Assembly: GCF_000826105.1 (NCBI RefSeq)
Contig: NZ_CCYK01000007.1
Span: 124,001-188,000, forward strand
Length of the DNA: 64,000 nt
Origin: Pseudomonas massiliensis
GTDB lineage: Bacteria > Pseudomonadota > Gammaproteobacteria > Pseudomonadales > Pseudomonadaceae
Direction of reading: 5' to 3'
Positions 54,901 through 64,000 of this stretch are shown here, piece after piece. Positions within the stretch are counted from its first letter, which is position 1; every line of letters begins with the position of its first letter. The notes under the pieces are model-generated. The model searched no databases and was not told the origin of the DNA. It saw nothing but the letters and a program-made list of their open reading frames with translations. The translations under genes were made by a program, and so were the position numbers.

Positions 54901-55818
54901 CCGCAGATCGAATACGCAAAGGCCAACGCCGGCGCCTTCGAAAATATCCTGGTAGCGTCGCCGCTGCCCCTGGACGTCCCGCTGCCGTCGCCGCAGATTG
55001 CGCAGTACCAGCAGGGGCAGGATGGTGCAGGCCAGCCCCAGGAACAGCTTGCCGATCAGGCCGGGCAGCAGGGGAAGCCGCGCCTGGCGGGCATCGAACA
55101 GGCCATACAAATGCCAGTCGCTGCCCGAGAGGGAGTGATCAGTCACGCTCATTTCCTGCTCGGCGGCCGAGCGCGGGCGCGGCAACGACCCGGCAGCCTT
55201 GGGGGGAGAAGCGGCAGCGCTCTGATGGAGGACATGCCCGGCGCTGTCGCCAAGCAGCCAGGCAGGCGAGCCATGGTTGCCCAGCCTGACCGTGAGCGCG
55301 TCGAACAGCGAGGGCGCGAAACGCAGCACGCGATACCCTAGGGCGTGCGGCTCGCGCACAATCAGCCAGGCCTCACGGCCATCGGGGCTGCTGCTGAACC
55401 GATAGCGCGCGTTGGCCATGGCTTGCGAAAGGGTGCTCAGGGCCTGCTCTGGCCACGCTTGAGCCTTCTCCCCGGGCAAGGGCCGGCCTTGGCCGTCCAG
55501 CCGCACGCTACCCAGCACAATAGCGCCAGAGAGGTCACTGCCCTGGGCCAGGGTGCCCTCGAGCAGGCGGTTCAGGCTGGTCTCGGCGAACAGCGCCATG
55601 TTGAGTTCAAGGCGTTCGGCCAGGTTGGCGCTGTGCTCGATGGCATTGGCGCGCAGCCCTTCCTGGCTGCGGTGATACTCACTGAGCACCTGCCATGCAA
55701 GCAGGCCGAACAGCAGCAGCACCAGCACCGCCAAGGCGCTTTTGAGTGAGCTGGAGAAGGGGCCGCTGGCCACGGGAGTACGCTGGCGCAGGGGCGACGA
55801 CGGATCGAGATTGCTCAA
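51997..55818 (-). CDS. morA: MorA-like membrane GGDEF/EAL c-di-GMP enzyme with PAS domains
   Basis: 1273 residues from a TTG start at 55818, with AGGATT 7-8 bases before it; no ATG fits before the first helix. Helix 1 is about 28-47, a periplasmic sensor part reaches about 245, helix 2 is about 247-272. Four PAS domains follow (about 290-840), then GGDEF (917-921, intact) and EAL (E1049, with [10 protein letters not shown] further on). The inhibitory RxxD site before GGDEF is not present (DEDD). Both synthase and phosphodiesterase activity are thus possible. The location beside glyA agrees with P. aeruginosa morA (PA4601), which controls motility and biofilm. Confidence 0.92.
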   Translation of the reverse strand: MSNLDPSSPLRQRTPVASGPFSSSLKSALAVLVLLLFGLLAWQVLSEYHRSQEGLRANAIEHSANLAERLELNMALFAETSLNRLLEGTLAQGSDLSGAIVLGSVRLDGQGRPLPGEKAQAWPEQALSTLSQAMANARYRFSSSPDGREAWLIVREPHALGYRVLRFAPSLFDALTVRLGNHGSPAWLLGDSAGHVLHQSAAASPPKAAGSLPRPRSAAEQEMSVTDHSLSGSDWHLYGLFDARQARLPLLPGLIGKLFLGLACTILPLLVLRNLRRRQRDVQGQRRRYQDIFEGAGVGLCVFDLRELHQLVLKAGIRHRDDIQPWLDRNPAKHTVLRQAMCLTEANKVALDLLQLNDAAAVWERLIGQDLLEPHRVPFGLLLALLEPGTVELEFPAPGVDGEVRQVWAQIRVPEDGSVDEVILSLNDVTQRKQAQLSLVERERFWSDVVRAVPDHLYVADVLQRTMLYSNHHLGSTLGYTLAEVEAMGDHFWETLMHPVDAQRYHALRQYQRDTAYRGQLHCQLRFRHRDDSWRQFDIREQTLTEDSDGRVTRIIGVAKDVTEQVEASQSLRDSEQRYRMLAESISDVIFSTDSRLRLNYVSPSVESMLGYDVQAVFDNGWQSTLATPGQVAGVEALLARVQAALGQPGLLAQLRSEVKSQTFMVDCIRADGRHVPIELRLVLIWDEHDNFEGLLGVGRDVSQQRRAEKDLRMAATVFQHSTSAILITDPAGYIVQVNEAFSRVTGYQASQVLDQLPTLLTVTEQQEAHLQYVVKQLNLNGSWEGEIRLKRRNGEHYPAWVGVTAVLDEEGDLASYVCFFSDISERKASEQRIHRLAYYDALTHLPNRTLFQDRLFTALQQAERQKAWVVLMFLDLDRFKPINDSLGHAAGDRMLKDMAMRLLACVDEDDTVARMGGDEFTLLLQPKASREAALTRAIHVAEQILGNLHAPFVLENREFFVTASIGIALSPQDGSELSQLMKNADTAMYHAKERGKNNFQFYQADMNASALERLELESDLRHALEQQEFMLYYQPQLSGDGKRLTGAEALLRWRHPRRGLVPPGDFIPVLEELGLVVDVGDWVLAEACRQLKAWHQARVRVPKVSVNLSARQFSDGQLGKRIAHILEDTGVPPACLELELTESILMRDVNEAMQTLDSLKKLGLSIAVDDFGTGYSSLNYLKQFPIDVLKIDRTFVDGLPEGEQDAQIARAIIAMAHSLNLSVIAEGVETHDQLDFLREHGCDEVQGYLFGRPMQANRFEAQFSNDALFMFD

Positions 55819-56059
55819 GCTGGAATCCTGCGGTATGGCGCCCGCGCCGGCCTATGTCCCGAACCTTTGGGAGCACGTGAACCCAATGATAACAGGCGCA
55901 AGCTGCCTTGACAGGCTAGCATGCCGTGACCTCTGGCAAAGTGCCAGCCCTGCGCGGTCGAAGTTTGCCCTCTATCACGCATTCCGGTAGTTTTGAGGGC
56001 TTCAAAGCGCGCTGTCATCCCTATGTGCGCGCTCCCTCGTTATCAGTCAGGTTTACCCC

Positions 56060-57724
56060 ATGGCCCAATACGTCTACACCATGCATCGGTTGAGCAAGGT
56101 CGTTCCACCGAAGCGGGAGATCCTAAAGAACATCTCGCTGTCTTTCTTCCCGGGCGCCAAGATCGGCGTGCTGGGTCTGAACGGCTCGGGCAAGTCGACC
56201 TTGCTGCGCATCATGGCCGGGGTGGACAAAGAGTTCGACGGCGAAGCCCGGCCCATGCCCGAGCTCAACGTCGGCTACCTGCCCCAGGAGCCGGAACTGG
56301 ACCCGGCCAAGAACGTGCGTGAAGTGGTCGAGGAAGCCGTGTCGGTCATCAAGGACGCCCAGGCGCGCCTTGATGAAGTCTATGCAGCCTATGCCGAGCC
56401 GGACGCCGACTTCGACAAGCTGGCCGCCGAGCAGGCCAAGCTCGAAGCCATCCTGCAGGCCGCCGATGGCCATAACCTGGAGCGCCAGCTGGAAGTAGCC
56501 GCCGATGCGCTGCGTCTGCCGCCATGGGATGCCCGCATCGAACACCTCTCGGGTGGTGAAAAGCGTCGCGTTGCCTTGTGCCGCCTGCTGCTGTCCGCCC
56601 CGGACATGCTGCTGCTGGACGAACCGACCAACCACCTGGACGCCGACTCGGTCGCCTGGCTCGAGCGCTTCCTTCATGATTTCCCGGGCACGGTGGTTGC
56701 CATTACCCACGACCGTTACTTCCTCGACAACGTCGCCGGCTGGATTCTCGAGCTGGACCGTGGCCATGGTATTCCTTACGAGGGCAACTACTCCGGCTGG
56801 CTGGAAGCCAAGTCCGAGCGGCTGGCCCAGGAGTCCAAGCAACAGTCCGCCCATGAGAAGGCGCTCAAGGAGGAGCTGGAATGGGTGCGCAAGGGGGCCA
56901 AGGCTCGCCAGGCCAAATCCAAGGCCCGCCTGCAGCGCTTCGAGGAACTTCAGTCCCAGGAATTCCAGAAACGCAGCGAAACCAACGAGATCTACATCCC
57001 GGTTGGCCCCCGTCTGGGCGACAAGGTGATCGACTTCCATAACGTGACCAAGAGCTACGGCGATCGGGTGCTGATCGACAACCTGTCCTTCAGCATGCCC
57101 AAGGGCGCCATCGTTGGCGTCATCGGCGGCAACGGCGCGGGCAAGTCCACGCTGTTCCGCATGATCATGGGCAAGGAGCAACCGGATTCGGGCAGCATCG
57201 AGCTGGGCGAAACCGTGCAGCTGGCCTGCGTCGACCAGAGTCGCGATGACCTGGACGGCAGCAAGACGGTGTTCCAGCAGGTTTCCGACGGCTCGGACAT
57301 GATCCGCATCGGCAACTATGAAGTGCCGTCGCGTACCTATGTAGGGCGTTTCAACTTCAAGGGCGGCGATCAGCAGAAGTTCGTCAAGGACCTTTCCGGT
57401 GGTGAGCGCGGCCGTCTGCACCTGGCCCTGACCCTCAAGGAAGGTGGCAACGTATTGCTGCTCGACGAACCCTCCAACGACCTGGACGTGGAAACCCTTC
57501 GCTCGCTGGAAGAAGCTCTGCTGGACTTCCCCGGCGCGGCCATCGTGATTTCCCACGACCGTTGGTTCCTGGATCGCGTGGCCACCCATATCCTGGCGTA
57601 TGAAGACGACTCCCAGGTGACCTTCTTCGAGGGGAACTACACCGAGTACGAAGCCGACCGCAAGAAGCGCCTGGGCGATGCGGCCGCTCAGCCTCATCGG
57701 GTGAAGTACCGCAAGCTGGCGTAA
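56060..57724 (+). CDS. ettA: Energy-dependent translational throttle protein EttA (ABC-F)
   Basis: 554 residues, the usual size. Two ABC domains without membrane helices: GLNGSGKST (Walker A 1), HLSGGEKRRVALCRLL (signature 1), LLLDEPTNHLD, the ABC-F linker with ELEWVRKGAKARQAKSKARLQ, GGNGAGKST (Walker A 2), DLSGGERGRLHLA, LLLDEPSNDLD. EttA binds the ribosomal E site and gates elongation according to the ATP/ADP ratio. The arm motif region is intact. Confidence 0.97.
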   Translation: MAQYVYTMHRLSKVVPPKREILKNISLSFFPGAKIGVLGLNGSGKSTLLRIMAGVDKEFDGEARPMPELNVGYLPQEPELDPAKNVREVVEEAVSVIKDAQARLDEVYAAYAEPDADFDKLAAEQAKLEAILQAADGHNLERQLEVAADALRLPPWDARIEHLSGGEKRRVALCRLLLSAPDMLLLDEPTNHLDADSVAWLERFLHDFPGTVVAITHDRYFLDNVAGWILELDRGHGIPYEGNYSGWLEAKSERLAQESKQQSAHEKALKEELEWVRKGAKARQAKSKARLQRFEELQSQEFQKRSETNEIYIPVGPRLGDKVIDFHNVTKSYGDRVLIDNLSFSMPKGAIVGVIGGNGAGKSTLFRMIMGKEQPDSGSIELGETVQLACVDQSRDDLDGSKTVFQQVSDGSDMIRIGNYEVPSRTYVGRFNFKGGDQQKFVKDLSGGERGRLHLALTLKEGGNVLLLDEPSNDLDVETLRSLEEALLDFPGAAIVISHDRWFLDRVATHILAYEDDSQVTFFEGNYTEYEADRKKRLGDAAAQPHRVKYRKLA

Positions 57725-57746
57725 GACGATAAGCGCTCGGTCCGCT

Positions 57747-57822
57747 GGTGGGAGCCAGCGGTAGCTGGCGAATTCGCCGTTTTTCCACGGTCCTTCGCCA
57801 GCTGGCGCTAGCTCCCGCCACC
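57747..57822. repeat. REP doublet between ettA and the Gre-like gene
   Basis: Left arm 57747-57772 (GGTGGGAGCCAGCG then GTAGCTGGCGAA) and inverted right arm 57794-57822 (TTCGCCAGCTGGCGCTAGC then TCCCGCCACC) with a 21-bp spacer that has TTTTT. It is the clearest inverted pair of this REP family here, in the gap between two convergent genes, where it may also end transcription. Confidence 0.78.
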
Positions 57823-57856
57823 AGCCACACATGACGTAGCGGCAGGCCGGATCGAG

Positions 57857-58357
57857 TCAGTCGGGCGTGGCGGAAATGGCCAGTATCTCCAGTAGCTGAT
57901 CCCCGGCCGGCCGCTGCCAGGTCACTTCGTCACCTACGCGCGCGCCCATGAGGGCGCGGCCAAGGGGGGAGGCCCAGTTGATCAGGCCGACCCCCACATC
58001 GGCCTGATCTTCCCCCACCAGGCATACCTGGCGATGGACGCCCTGTTCATCCGCATAGCTGACCCAACTGCCAATCTGCACGTTCTGTACGTCCCGCACC
58101 GGCGGTACCACCTTCGCGCTTTGCAGGCGCTGGTTGTAGTAGCGCAGGTCACGTTCCAGATCGGCCACCGCCTGACGATCGGCACGCTCGCCCATGGCGC
58201 TCTGTTCCAGGTGCAGCGCGCGCAATTCCTCGGCGCGCGCGCGCAGCTGCGCCATTCCTGATTCGGTCACGTAGTTGGGCAAGGTGCTGACCTGCCGTTC
58301 CACGGGCTGGCTGGCCTGGGCGGCGGCTTGGTCTTCGTTCACGAAGGCACGGCTCAT
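57857..58357 (-). CDS. GreA/GreB-family elongation factor-like protein
   Basis: 166 residues from ATG 58357 (MSRAFVNED), which has AGGAGG at good distance; ATG 58363 is too close to that site. An N-terminal coiled coil (about 40-85) with LRARAEELRALHLEQSAMGERADRQAVADLERDLRYYNQRL (two segments) is followed by the FKBP-like Gre C-terminal domain with IGSWVSYADEQG, INWASPLGRALMGARVGDEVTWQRPAG. GreB acts at the secondary channel of RNA polymerase. The spacing and missing acid pair pattern at the coil tip suggest a Gre-like rather than classic GreB; function not certain. Confidence 0.82.
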   Translation of the reverse strand: MSRAFVNEDQAAAQASQPVERQVSTLPNYVTESGMAQLRARAEELRALHLEQSAMGERADRQAVADLERDLRYYNQRLQSAKVVPPVRDVQNVQIGSWVSYADEQGVHRQVCLVGEDQADVGVGLINWASPLGRALMGARVGDEVTWQRPAGDQLLEILAISATPD

Positions 58358-58435
58358 GTTCATCCCTCCTGGTCGGCTTACCGTTAGGCAATCGTTGCCC
58401 GCCGTGAGTTTCCTCCGGGGCTGCGCTCGCGCCTT

Positions 58436-58792
58436 TCAGTGGCTGCGATAGGCTCGCGCCTTGCCGTTGTCCACATCGCGCTGCCAGTCGCGATCACGGT
58501 CGTTGAGGACCTTGTCGTGAAGGTCCTGGCGTTCCTGGCTCAGCAGCTCGGCCTGGCACTGGCGGAAGCCGTCATCCCAGCCACTGCTGTAGAGCTTGTC
58601 GGAAAGGTAGCGGGGGACGTTCTTGGTGAAGGTGCCGGTGATCGAGCCCGCGGCCTGACGTCCGCTACCGCAACCGTCCTGGTACCCGTCGGCGAATCCG
58701 GGCGGGTAGCCCTGCTGCAGCAATTGTTCGTGGGTGGACTGACAGCCCACCAGGATCAAGGCGCCCAAGACCATACACCACTGCCTGTTCAT
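58436..58792 (-). CDS. Small putative lipoprotein
   Basis: 118 residues from ATG 58792, preceded by GAGGTAAC. Lipobox LVGC with Cys at about residue 17 after a short hydrophobic signal. The mature part has a Gly/Asp/Cys-rich segment (PPGFADGYQDGCGSGRQAAG) and a C-terminal charged helix ending in ARAYRSH. No family with known function was recognised. Isolated gene with its own upstream region. Confidence 0.75.
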   Translation of the reverse strand: MNRQWCMVLGALILVGCQSTHEQLLQQGYPPGFADGYQDGCGSGRQAAGSITGTFTKNVPRYLSDKLYSSGWDDGFRQCQAELLSQERQDLHDKVLNDRDRDWQRDVDNGKARAYRSH

Positions 58793-58889
58793 GTCCGTTA
58801 CCTCAGGTCCGGCGCATGGGCGCCGCATACCATGAGTCTAGGTCGGTTTTCGTCAGCGCGATGTCATTTCTGGGTCGGTGGGTTGTGAG

Positions 58890-60740
58890 TCAGTAGTGAT
58901 ACCACTTGACCTCAAGCATCACCTCGTTCACCGGGCTGCTGACATGGCTGAAGGCACGCTGGGCGCTGAGGCGAAGGCCTAGGGTAGGGGTGACTTCCCA
59001 CTGCTGGTTCAGGCTAAGCTGGCGCCGGACCTCTCCATTGCTGAAATAGTCACCGCTGGCCTCCAGCCGCAGGTTGCCTAGGCGGTTGCGCCAGAGCAGC
59101 CCGGTATCCATGCCGGCGGCAGGCACGGCGAAGGCAGCGAATTCATTGTTGTGCTCCACCCGCGCGGTAGCCAGGGCGAAGCCGAGCAGGCCAGGCGCCA
59201 GGTCCCAGCTACCACCCACGCCGCCGTTCAGGTGGGTTACCAGCACGCTGTCTCCGTGCCGGCCGGGCACTCGCTCCAGGCCCCCAGTGACCTGCCAGGA
59301 CCAGGGCTTGAGCAGGGTGCTGCGCGGTGACAGCGAGCGGATGGTAGCCAGGTTCAGTTGTTGCAGTTGCCACTCGCCCCTTTCGTACTGGCGCAGCTTC
59401 AGGCCGCCGAGCTCGATCTGCGCCCCCAGGGGAAAGCCGTAAGCGTTGTCGTTCAGGTCGTGGTAAGCCATGCGTAAGCCGTACTCGGCGAAGGCTCGGT
59501 CGTCGCGAGTGCCCAGGCCAAGCTCCCAGGTGCGCGATGGATGACCTTCCTCGGGCAAGCCAGGGCGCTGTACCTGCAAAGGTGGCGGCGGATTGCGGTT
59601 GATCGCCTGCAGCAGGGCGAAGCTGCGCTGGCTGCGTTCGGCATCGCGCGGTTCTCCGGTGGCTTCGTAGCGCTGCAGCCGGTACGCGGTGTCCAGTACC
59701 AGCGCCTGTCTTGCCTGGGGCAGCGGTTGCAGGTCCGGGGCTGCGGCGCTGGCTCCCTTGGCGATCCGTTGGGCCAACTGCCGTTCATGGCTGCTCAACG
59801 GTTCCGCCCTCGCCTGCAGCTCGCGCTCACGCGACGGGCGATAGTCGGTTTGGCTGACCAGGCCAGCCGCTTTCACAGCCTTGACCGTGTCCGTGGGAAT
59901 GGCGGCCAATGGAAACTGTTCGGTCAGGCGCAGGCTGGGCCGCGCCACCTGCAACAGCTCCAGCAAGCGGTAGGAGCAGTTCTCATCGAAGAAGTAGTAG
60001 TCGAAGCGAATCTGTTGCAGTTCCCAGACATGCTCCACCAGACGGCCTGTTTCCTCGGGACTGAGGTTCAACTGGTACTCCCACAGGTCTCGGTTCTCGA
60101 GGCTGCGGTACTCGGCCAGTTTCTGCTGGTAGGGCACGAGGGAAAACAGGCCAGGGTAGCCTCCGGCCAGGCCTTTCCAGGCGTAGAGCATGCTGTTGTC
60201 GCTGCCTTCTACATAAGCACCGAAATTGATGGCATAGCTGAGCAGCGCCGTCTGGTCTGCGCGGGTATCGGCCTGGTCGATGCGCAGCAATGTATGGCCG
60301 AACATCGAGGAAGGGCTGTTCAGGTAGGCTGCCGGGAACACCAGCACGGCGGAATGCGGAGCGATATCGCCATACCAGCGTTGGAACTCAGGGCACCGCA
60401 CGCTTGGGAGGTCCGTCAGTCCCAGGGTGTCCCGCAGCCAGCGGGTGCGCGCTGGAAACACGCATTGGGCATGACGGTCGCCCAGGCTGGCTGGCGCATA
60501 GAGCGCTTGCAGGGTAGCGGCCAGTTCTCGCTCAGGATTGTAGCGACCGTCGGCGGCCAGGAAAAAACGGCTGTCGTCCACGTAGCTGTGCCAGCCGCGT
60601 AACGCTTTGTATTCATAATGACCCAGCGCGATCCAGCGCGGATCCTGGGCCAGGCGCTGCAGGGTGGCGGAAGTGGGCGAGGGCGCGGCGTTCAGAGAAG
60701 CACAGGCAAGCAGGGCCAACCAGAGAAAGCGGGTGAGCAT
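58890..60740 (-). CDS. DUF4105 domain outer-envelope protein
   Basis: 616 residues from ATG 60740 (MLTRFLWLALLACASLNAA), a clear Sec signal peptide ending at about 18; ATG 60749 is an alternative and ribosome sites are weak. Residues about 90-290 are the DUF4105 domain, with SSMFGHTLLRID, YAINFGAYVEGSDNSMLYAWKGLAGGYPG, and FFDENCSYRLLELL. The last 200 residues alternate short strands with aromatic ends and finish EVKWYHY, the form of an outer-membrane beta-barrel. Function of the family is unknown. The next gene upstream on the same strand encodes a DUF3015 protein, 64 bp away. Confidence 0.85.
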   Translation of the reverse strand: MLTRFLWLALLACASLNAAPSPTSATLQRLAQDPRWIALGHYEYKALRGWHSYVDDSRFFLAADGRYNPERELAATLQALYAPASLGDRHAQCVFPARTRWLRDTLGLTDLPSVRCPEFQRWYGDIAPHSAVLVFPAAYLNSPSSMFGHTLLRIDQADTRADQTALLSYAINFGAYVEGSDNSMLYAWKGLAGGYPGLFSLVPYQQKLAEYRSLENRDLWEYQLNLSPEETGRLVEHVWELQQIRFDYYFFDENCSYRLLELLQVARPSLRLTEQFPLAAIPTDTVKAVKAAGLVSQTDYRPSRERELQARAEPLSSHERQLAQRIAKGASAAAPDLQPLPQARQALVLDTAYRLQRYEATGEPRDAERSQRSFALLQAINRNPPPPLQVQRPGLPEEGHPSRTWELGLGTRDDRAFAEYGLRMAYHDLNDNAYGFPLGAQIELGGLKLRQYERGEWQLQQLNLATIRSLSPRSTLLKPWSWQVTGGLERVPGRHGDSVLVTHLNGGVGGSWDLAPGLLGFALATARVEHNNEFAAFAVPAAGMDTGLLWRNRLGNLRLEASGDYFSNGEVRRQLSLNQQWEVTPTLGLRLSAQRAFSHVSSPVNEVMLEVKWYHY

Positions 60741-60804
60741 CCATTGCATCCAGCAAGGTGGCAGAACCCGCCCCACAGCAGGAGAGGCGGGAGACGCAGC
60801 GACC

Positions 60805-61293
60805 TTACGCCTGGGTGGCGTACTTGGCCAGTCGCGGATCGTTCTTCAGGATTTGCAGGGTATTGGCGTGTACATCTTCAGCGGTCACATCGGCGGTCTT
60901 GAAGATGTCGTTGAAGTGCTGGTGGGTCACGCTGGAGAAGTAGGCGCGATCTTCAGGCTGCACGCCCAGTACCACGGCATAGGTGGTCAAGGCTTCGCCC
61001 TGGCCCTGGGCCATGTCTTCGGACAGTTCGTTCATCATGCCGTTCATGGCCAGCCAGGACTTGCCGCCATAGGTCAGCGCGCCACTGGTGTTGCAGCCGT
61101 TGGTCCCGGAGGTCATGCCGAAGGTGGCGTTGCCGGAGGTGCCGTTGGTGGTGGATGCCAGGAAGTGGGCGGGGGTGCCGCGCTGGCCTTCGAAGAGCAT
61201 GTTGCCCCAGCCGCAATCCGGGCCACCCGGGGCCTGGGCGAAGGCCTGCAGGGAGGCGACGGTAAACAGGGAACCAAGCAGAATCCGTTTCAT
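60805..61293 (-). CDS. DUF3015 periplasmic protein
   Basis: 162 residues from ATG 61293 (MKRILLGSLFTVASLQAFAQA), with a Sec signal peptide cleaved after AFA. The mature part has the family pattern PDCGWGNMLFEGQRGTPAHFLASTTNGTSGNATFG, a likely Cys pair (DCGWG and NGCNTSG), and a helical C-terminal half. DUF3015 proteins are small, abundant periplasmic proteins of unknown role in Pseudomonas and relatives. It is probably cotranscribed with the DUF4105 gene. Confidence 0.9.
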   Translation of the reverse strand: MKRILLGSLFTVASLQAFAQAPGGPDCGWGNMLFEGQRGTPAHFLASTTNGTSGNATFGMTSGTNGCNTSGALTYGGKSWLAMNGMMNELSEDMAQGQGEALTTYAVVLGVQPEDRAYFSSVTHQHFNDIFKTADVTAEDVHANTLQILKNDPRLAKYATQA

Positions 61294-61540
61294 AGCATTG
61301 TTCTCGCGTGTCGATCGAAATGGCCCGGTACCCCGCGGAGCACCGGGCGCACACCGCCGTTGGGCTGGGTGCGCACGTTGGAGTTTAGGCAGGGTTCGCG
61401 GTTCCGTTGGTACTTGGCGGTGTTTTGAATAAAAAAGTGTCATATGTCATGCGCGTCGCCCGCTATGGCCGCTGCACCCTTGCGGGGGGCGCCCAGGCGG
61501 CGCCAGAATGCCCCATGGTCTGTATATCTAAGGATGCCTG

Positions 61541-63982
61541 ATGCCTGATTCCGCCGCCGTTCGCCTGCGCCTGGCCCCCGAAGCGCTGGCGCGCCCGTTT
61601 TCCGCCGAGCAGTTCAGCTTCGCCAGCACCGAAGACCTGGAGCCGTTCCGTGGCGTACTGGGCCAGGAACGCGCTGTCGAGGCCCTGCAATTCGGTGTGG
61701 CGATGCCCCGGCCCGGTTATAACGTGTTCGTGATGGGAGAGCCGGGAACAGGGCGCTTTTCCTTCGCCAAGCGTTATCTGAAAACGGAGGCCAAGCGCCT
61801 GCAAGCCCCATCGGACTGGGTGTACGTAAACAACTTCGAAGACCCGCGCAATCCCCGCGCGCTGGAAATGCCGCCCGGAACCGCGGGCGAGTTCATCAGC
61901 GACATCGGCGGCCTGATCGACAACTTGCTGGCGACCTTCCCGGCCGTGTTCGAGCACCCTGCCTACCAGCAGAAGAAGAGCGCCATCGACCGCGCGTTCA
62001 ACCATCGCTACGACAAAGCCCTGGATGTGATCGAGCGGGTCGCGCTGGAGAAGGACGTTGCCCTTTATCGCGACAGCAGCAACATCGCCTTCACGCCCAT
62101 GCTCGACGGCAAGGCGCTGGACGAGGCGGAGTTCGCCCAACTGCCCGAAGAAGCGCGGGCGCGTTTCCATGACGACATCGCCAGTCTGGAGGAACGCCTC
62201 AACGAAGAACTGGCCAGCCTGCCCCAGTGGAAGCGTGAGTCCAGCAACCAGCTACGCCAGCTCAACGAAGAAACCATCACCATCGCCCTGCAGCCCTTGC
62301 TGGGGCCGCTGTCGGAACGCTATTCGGAATATGCCGGGGTGTGCGCCTACCTGCAGGCCATGCAGGTGCACCTGCTGCGCACCGTGGTGGAGCAGCTGGT
62401 CGACGACCCCAAGCCTGATGCCGTGGCGCGCAAGATGCTCGAGGAGCAGTACGCGCCCAACCTGGTGATCGGCCATCATGCCAACGGTGGGGCGCCTGTG
62501 GTGTTCGAACCGCACCCGACCTACGACAACCTGTTCGGCCGCATCGAGTACAGCACCGACCAGGGCGCGCTCTATACCAACTACCGGCAACTGCGCGCAG
62601 GGGCGTTGCACCGGGCCAATGGCGGCTTCCTGATCCTGGAGGCGGAAAAAATGCTGGGCGAGCCCTTCGTCTGGGATGCGCTCAAGCGCTCGCTGCAGTC
62701 GCGCCGGTTGAAAATGGAATCACCGCTGGGCGAATACGGCCGCATCGCCACCGTGACCCTCACCCCACAGTTGATTCCGCTGAACGTGAAGCTGGTGATC
62801 ATCGGTTCTCGCCAGCTGTACTACGCCCTGCAGGACCATGATCCGGACTTCCAGGAAATGTTCCGGGTGCTGGTGGACTTCGACGAAGACATTCCCATGG
62901 ATGGGGACAGCCTGGAGCAGTTCGCCCAGTTGCTGAAAACCCGTACCTCCGAGGAAGGCATGGCGCCGCTGAGCGCCGATGCCGTGGCGCGGCTGGCCAC
63001 CTACAGCGCCCGCCTGGCCGAGCACCAGGGACGTCTTTCAGCGAAAATCGGCGACCTCTTCCAGCTGGTAAGCGAGGCGGACTTCATTCGCCAGGTCGCA
63101 GGCGAAGCGGTCACCGATGCGGGGCATATCGAACGCGCACTCAAGGCCAAGGCCACCCGGACCGGACGGGTCTCGGCACGTATCCTCGACGATATGCTCG
63201 CCGGTATCGTGCTCATCGACACCAGTGGCGCGGCGGTAGGCAAATGCAACGGCCTGACCGTGCTGGCGGTGGGCGACTCGGCCTTCGGGGTGCCGGCGCG
63301 CATTTCCGCCACCGTCTACCCAGGCAACAGCGGCATCGTGGATATCGAGCGGGAGGTCAACCTCGGCCAGCCGATCCACTCCAAGGGCGTGATGATCCTT
63401 ACCGGCTATCTGGGCAGCCGCTACGCCCAGGAGTTTCCATTGGCCATCTCCGCCAGTATCGCCCTGGAGCAGTCCTACGGCTATGTGGACGGAGACAGCG
63501 CCTCCCTGGGCGAAGCCTGCACCCTGATCTCAGCGTTGTCGCGCAAGCCACTGAAGCAGTGTTACGCCATTACCGGGTCGATCAACCAGTTCGGCGAAGT
63601 GCAGGCTGTGGGCGGCGTGAACGAAAAGATCGAAGGCTTTTTCCGCCTTTGCGAAGCCCGCGGGCTGACCGGCGAGCAAGGCGCGATCATTCCCAAGGCC
63701 AATGTCGCGACGCTCATGCTCGATGAGAAGGTGGTCAAGGCGGTGCGCGATGGGAAATTCCATGTCTACGCCGTCAGCCAGGCGGATGAAGCCCTGAGTC
63801 TGCTGGTCGGCGAAGAGGCGGGGGAGGCTGACGCCGATGGCAATTTTCCGGAGGGCAGCGTGAACGCCCTGGTGGTGGATCGTCTGCGCGCGATCGCCGA
63901 AGTGGTGACCGAAGAGGACCTGCGCGAGGGCGAGCGGGAACACAAGGTCGAGGCGCTGGCGGAGGTCAAAGGTACATCCTGA
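61541..63982 (+). CDS. ATP-dependent protease of the Lon-B/AsrA type
   Basis: 813 residues. The N-terminal ATPase region has GVAMPRPGYNVFVMGEPGTGR (Walker A, GEPGTGR) and GFLILEAEKML; the long helical middle part is typical of the LonB/archaeal-like group. The C-terminal Lon protease domain has a Ser-Lys dyad: S653 in GDSAS and K696 in GGVNEKIEG, 43 residues apart as in E. coli Lon (S679/K722). Like P. aeruginosa AsrA (PA0779), which affects the heat-shock and aminoglycoside response. No substrate-binding LAN domain of classic Lon. The gene ends 18 bp before the right edge. Confidence 0.9.
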   Translation: MPDSAAVRLRLAPEALARPFSAEQFSFASTEDLEPFRGVLGQERAVEALQFGVAMPRPGYNVFVMGEPGTGRFSFAKRYLKTEAKRLQAPSDWVYVNNFEDPRNPRALEMPPGTAGEFISDIGGLIDNLLATFPAVFEHPAYQQKKSAIDRAFNHRYDKALDVIERVALEKDVALYRDSSNIAFTPMLDGKALDEAEFAQLPEEARARFHDDIASLEERLNEELASLPQWKRESSNQLRQLNEETITIALQPLLGPLSERYSEYAGVCAYLQAMQVHLLRTVVEQLVDDPKPDAVARKMLEEQYAPNLVIGHHANGGAPVVFEPHPTYDNLFGRIEYSTDQGALYTNYRQLRAGALHRANGGFLILEAEKMLGEPFVWDALKRSLQSRRLKMESPLGEYGRIATVTLTPQLIPLNVKLVIIGSRQLYYALQDHDPDFQEMFRVLVDFDEDIPMDGDSLEQFAQLLKTRTSEEGMAPLSADAVARLATYSARLAEHQGRLSAKIGDLFQLVSEADFIRQVAGEAVTDAGHIERALKAKATRTGRVSARILDDMLAGIVLIDTSGAAVGKCNGLTVLAVGDSAFGVPARISATVYPGNSGIVDIEREVNLGQPIHSKGVMILTGYLGSRYAQEFPLAISASIALEQSYGYVDGDSASLGEACTLISALSRKPLKQCYAITGSINQFGEVQAVGGVNEKIEGFFRLCEARGLTGEQGAIIPKANVATLMLDEKVVKAVRDGKFHVYAVSQADEALSLLVGEEAGEADADGNFPEGSVNALVVDRLRAIAEVVTEEDLREGEREHKVEALAEVKGTS

Positions 63983-64000
63983 AAGCGTGAGGCGACCGCT

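Noticed and set aside
56123..57832. Antisense open frame of 569 codons over ettA
   Set aside because: Shadow of the codon pattern of ettA; low complexity, no ribosome site, no conserved motif.
1..64000. CRISPR arrays, tRNA or rRNA genes, insertion sequences
   Set aside because: No regularly spaced direct repeats, cloverleaf-type sequences or transposase genes were seen on reading; a dedicated scan (tRNAscan, Infernal, ISfinder) would be decisive.

Overview
The window is a 64 kb stretch of a GC-rich (roughly 60-65% by eye) gammaproteobacterial chromosome that reads as Pseudomonas. The evidence is the gene content and order: hrpB beside a YiiP/FieF transporter and a small lipoprotein; cioAB with a DUF2474 peptide; radA-HAD-mapZ-cstA-ybdD-CobW GTPase-glyA-morA-ettA; and REP-type palindromes in gene ends. 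The species cannot be settled from the sequence alone. No tRNA, rRNA, CRISPR array, insertion sequence or prophage was seen. Apart from a cut gene at the left edge, the genes look intact.

Layout. 0-15.7 kb: mostly housekeeping and transport (two CDF transporters, HrpB and RhlE-type helicases, a nuclease-like lipase-fold phosphatase, YciC-like membrane protein, DUF2076/NYN pair, YedA, a HI0933-type flavoprotein, a histone-deacetylase-fold enzyme, TesB, HAD phosphatase, YpfJ metallopeptidase). A cluster of DnaA-box-like sequences lies at 12.1-12.2 kb. 15.7-27.9 kb: a hydroaromatic catabolic island. 28.0-30.4 kb: trmA and an NCS2 purine permease with an unusual structured leader. 30.9-34.6 kb: a three-subunit molybdenum hydroxylase of the PaoABC/YagTSR type. 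34.7-41.8 kb: an MFS exporter, the CioAB oxidase, and a GtrA-GtrB-glucosyltransferase cassette whose last gene is visibly poorer in GC. 41.8-64 kb: conserved core genes, including two c-di-GMP proteins (MapZ and MorA), and an AsrA/Lon-B protease at the right edge.

How the island seems to work. pcaHG open the ring of protocatechuate. quiC makes protocatechuate from 3-dehydroshikimate. The AroE-family dehydrogenase has the residues of NAD-dependent quinate/shikimate dehydrogenases and would feed QuiC. A TetR gene lies between quiC and the dehydrogenase; the same 16-bp sequence (14/16 identical) lies in front of both, and at the dehydrogenase it sits between the -35 and -10. An IclR regulator lies inside a second set of genes: an FAD dehydrogenase of the ketosteroid-dehydrogenase type plus an aldo/keto reductase on one side, and a QuiC-like single-domain TIM-barrel enzyme plus an EamA transporter on the other. 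A TGGAAC-N3-GTTCYA palindrome sits 25-27 bp before the first start codon of each arm. A PcaQ-type box stands in front of pcaH. The IclR arm does not match a pathway I can name and is the best candidate in the window for an undescribed system: a second route from hydroaromatic compounds to protocatechuate.
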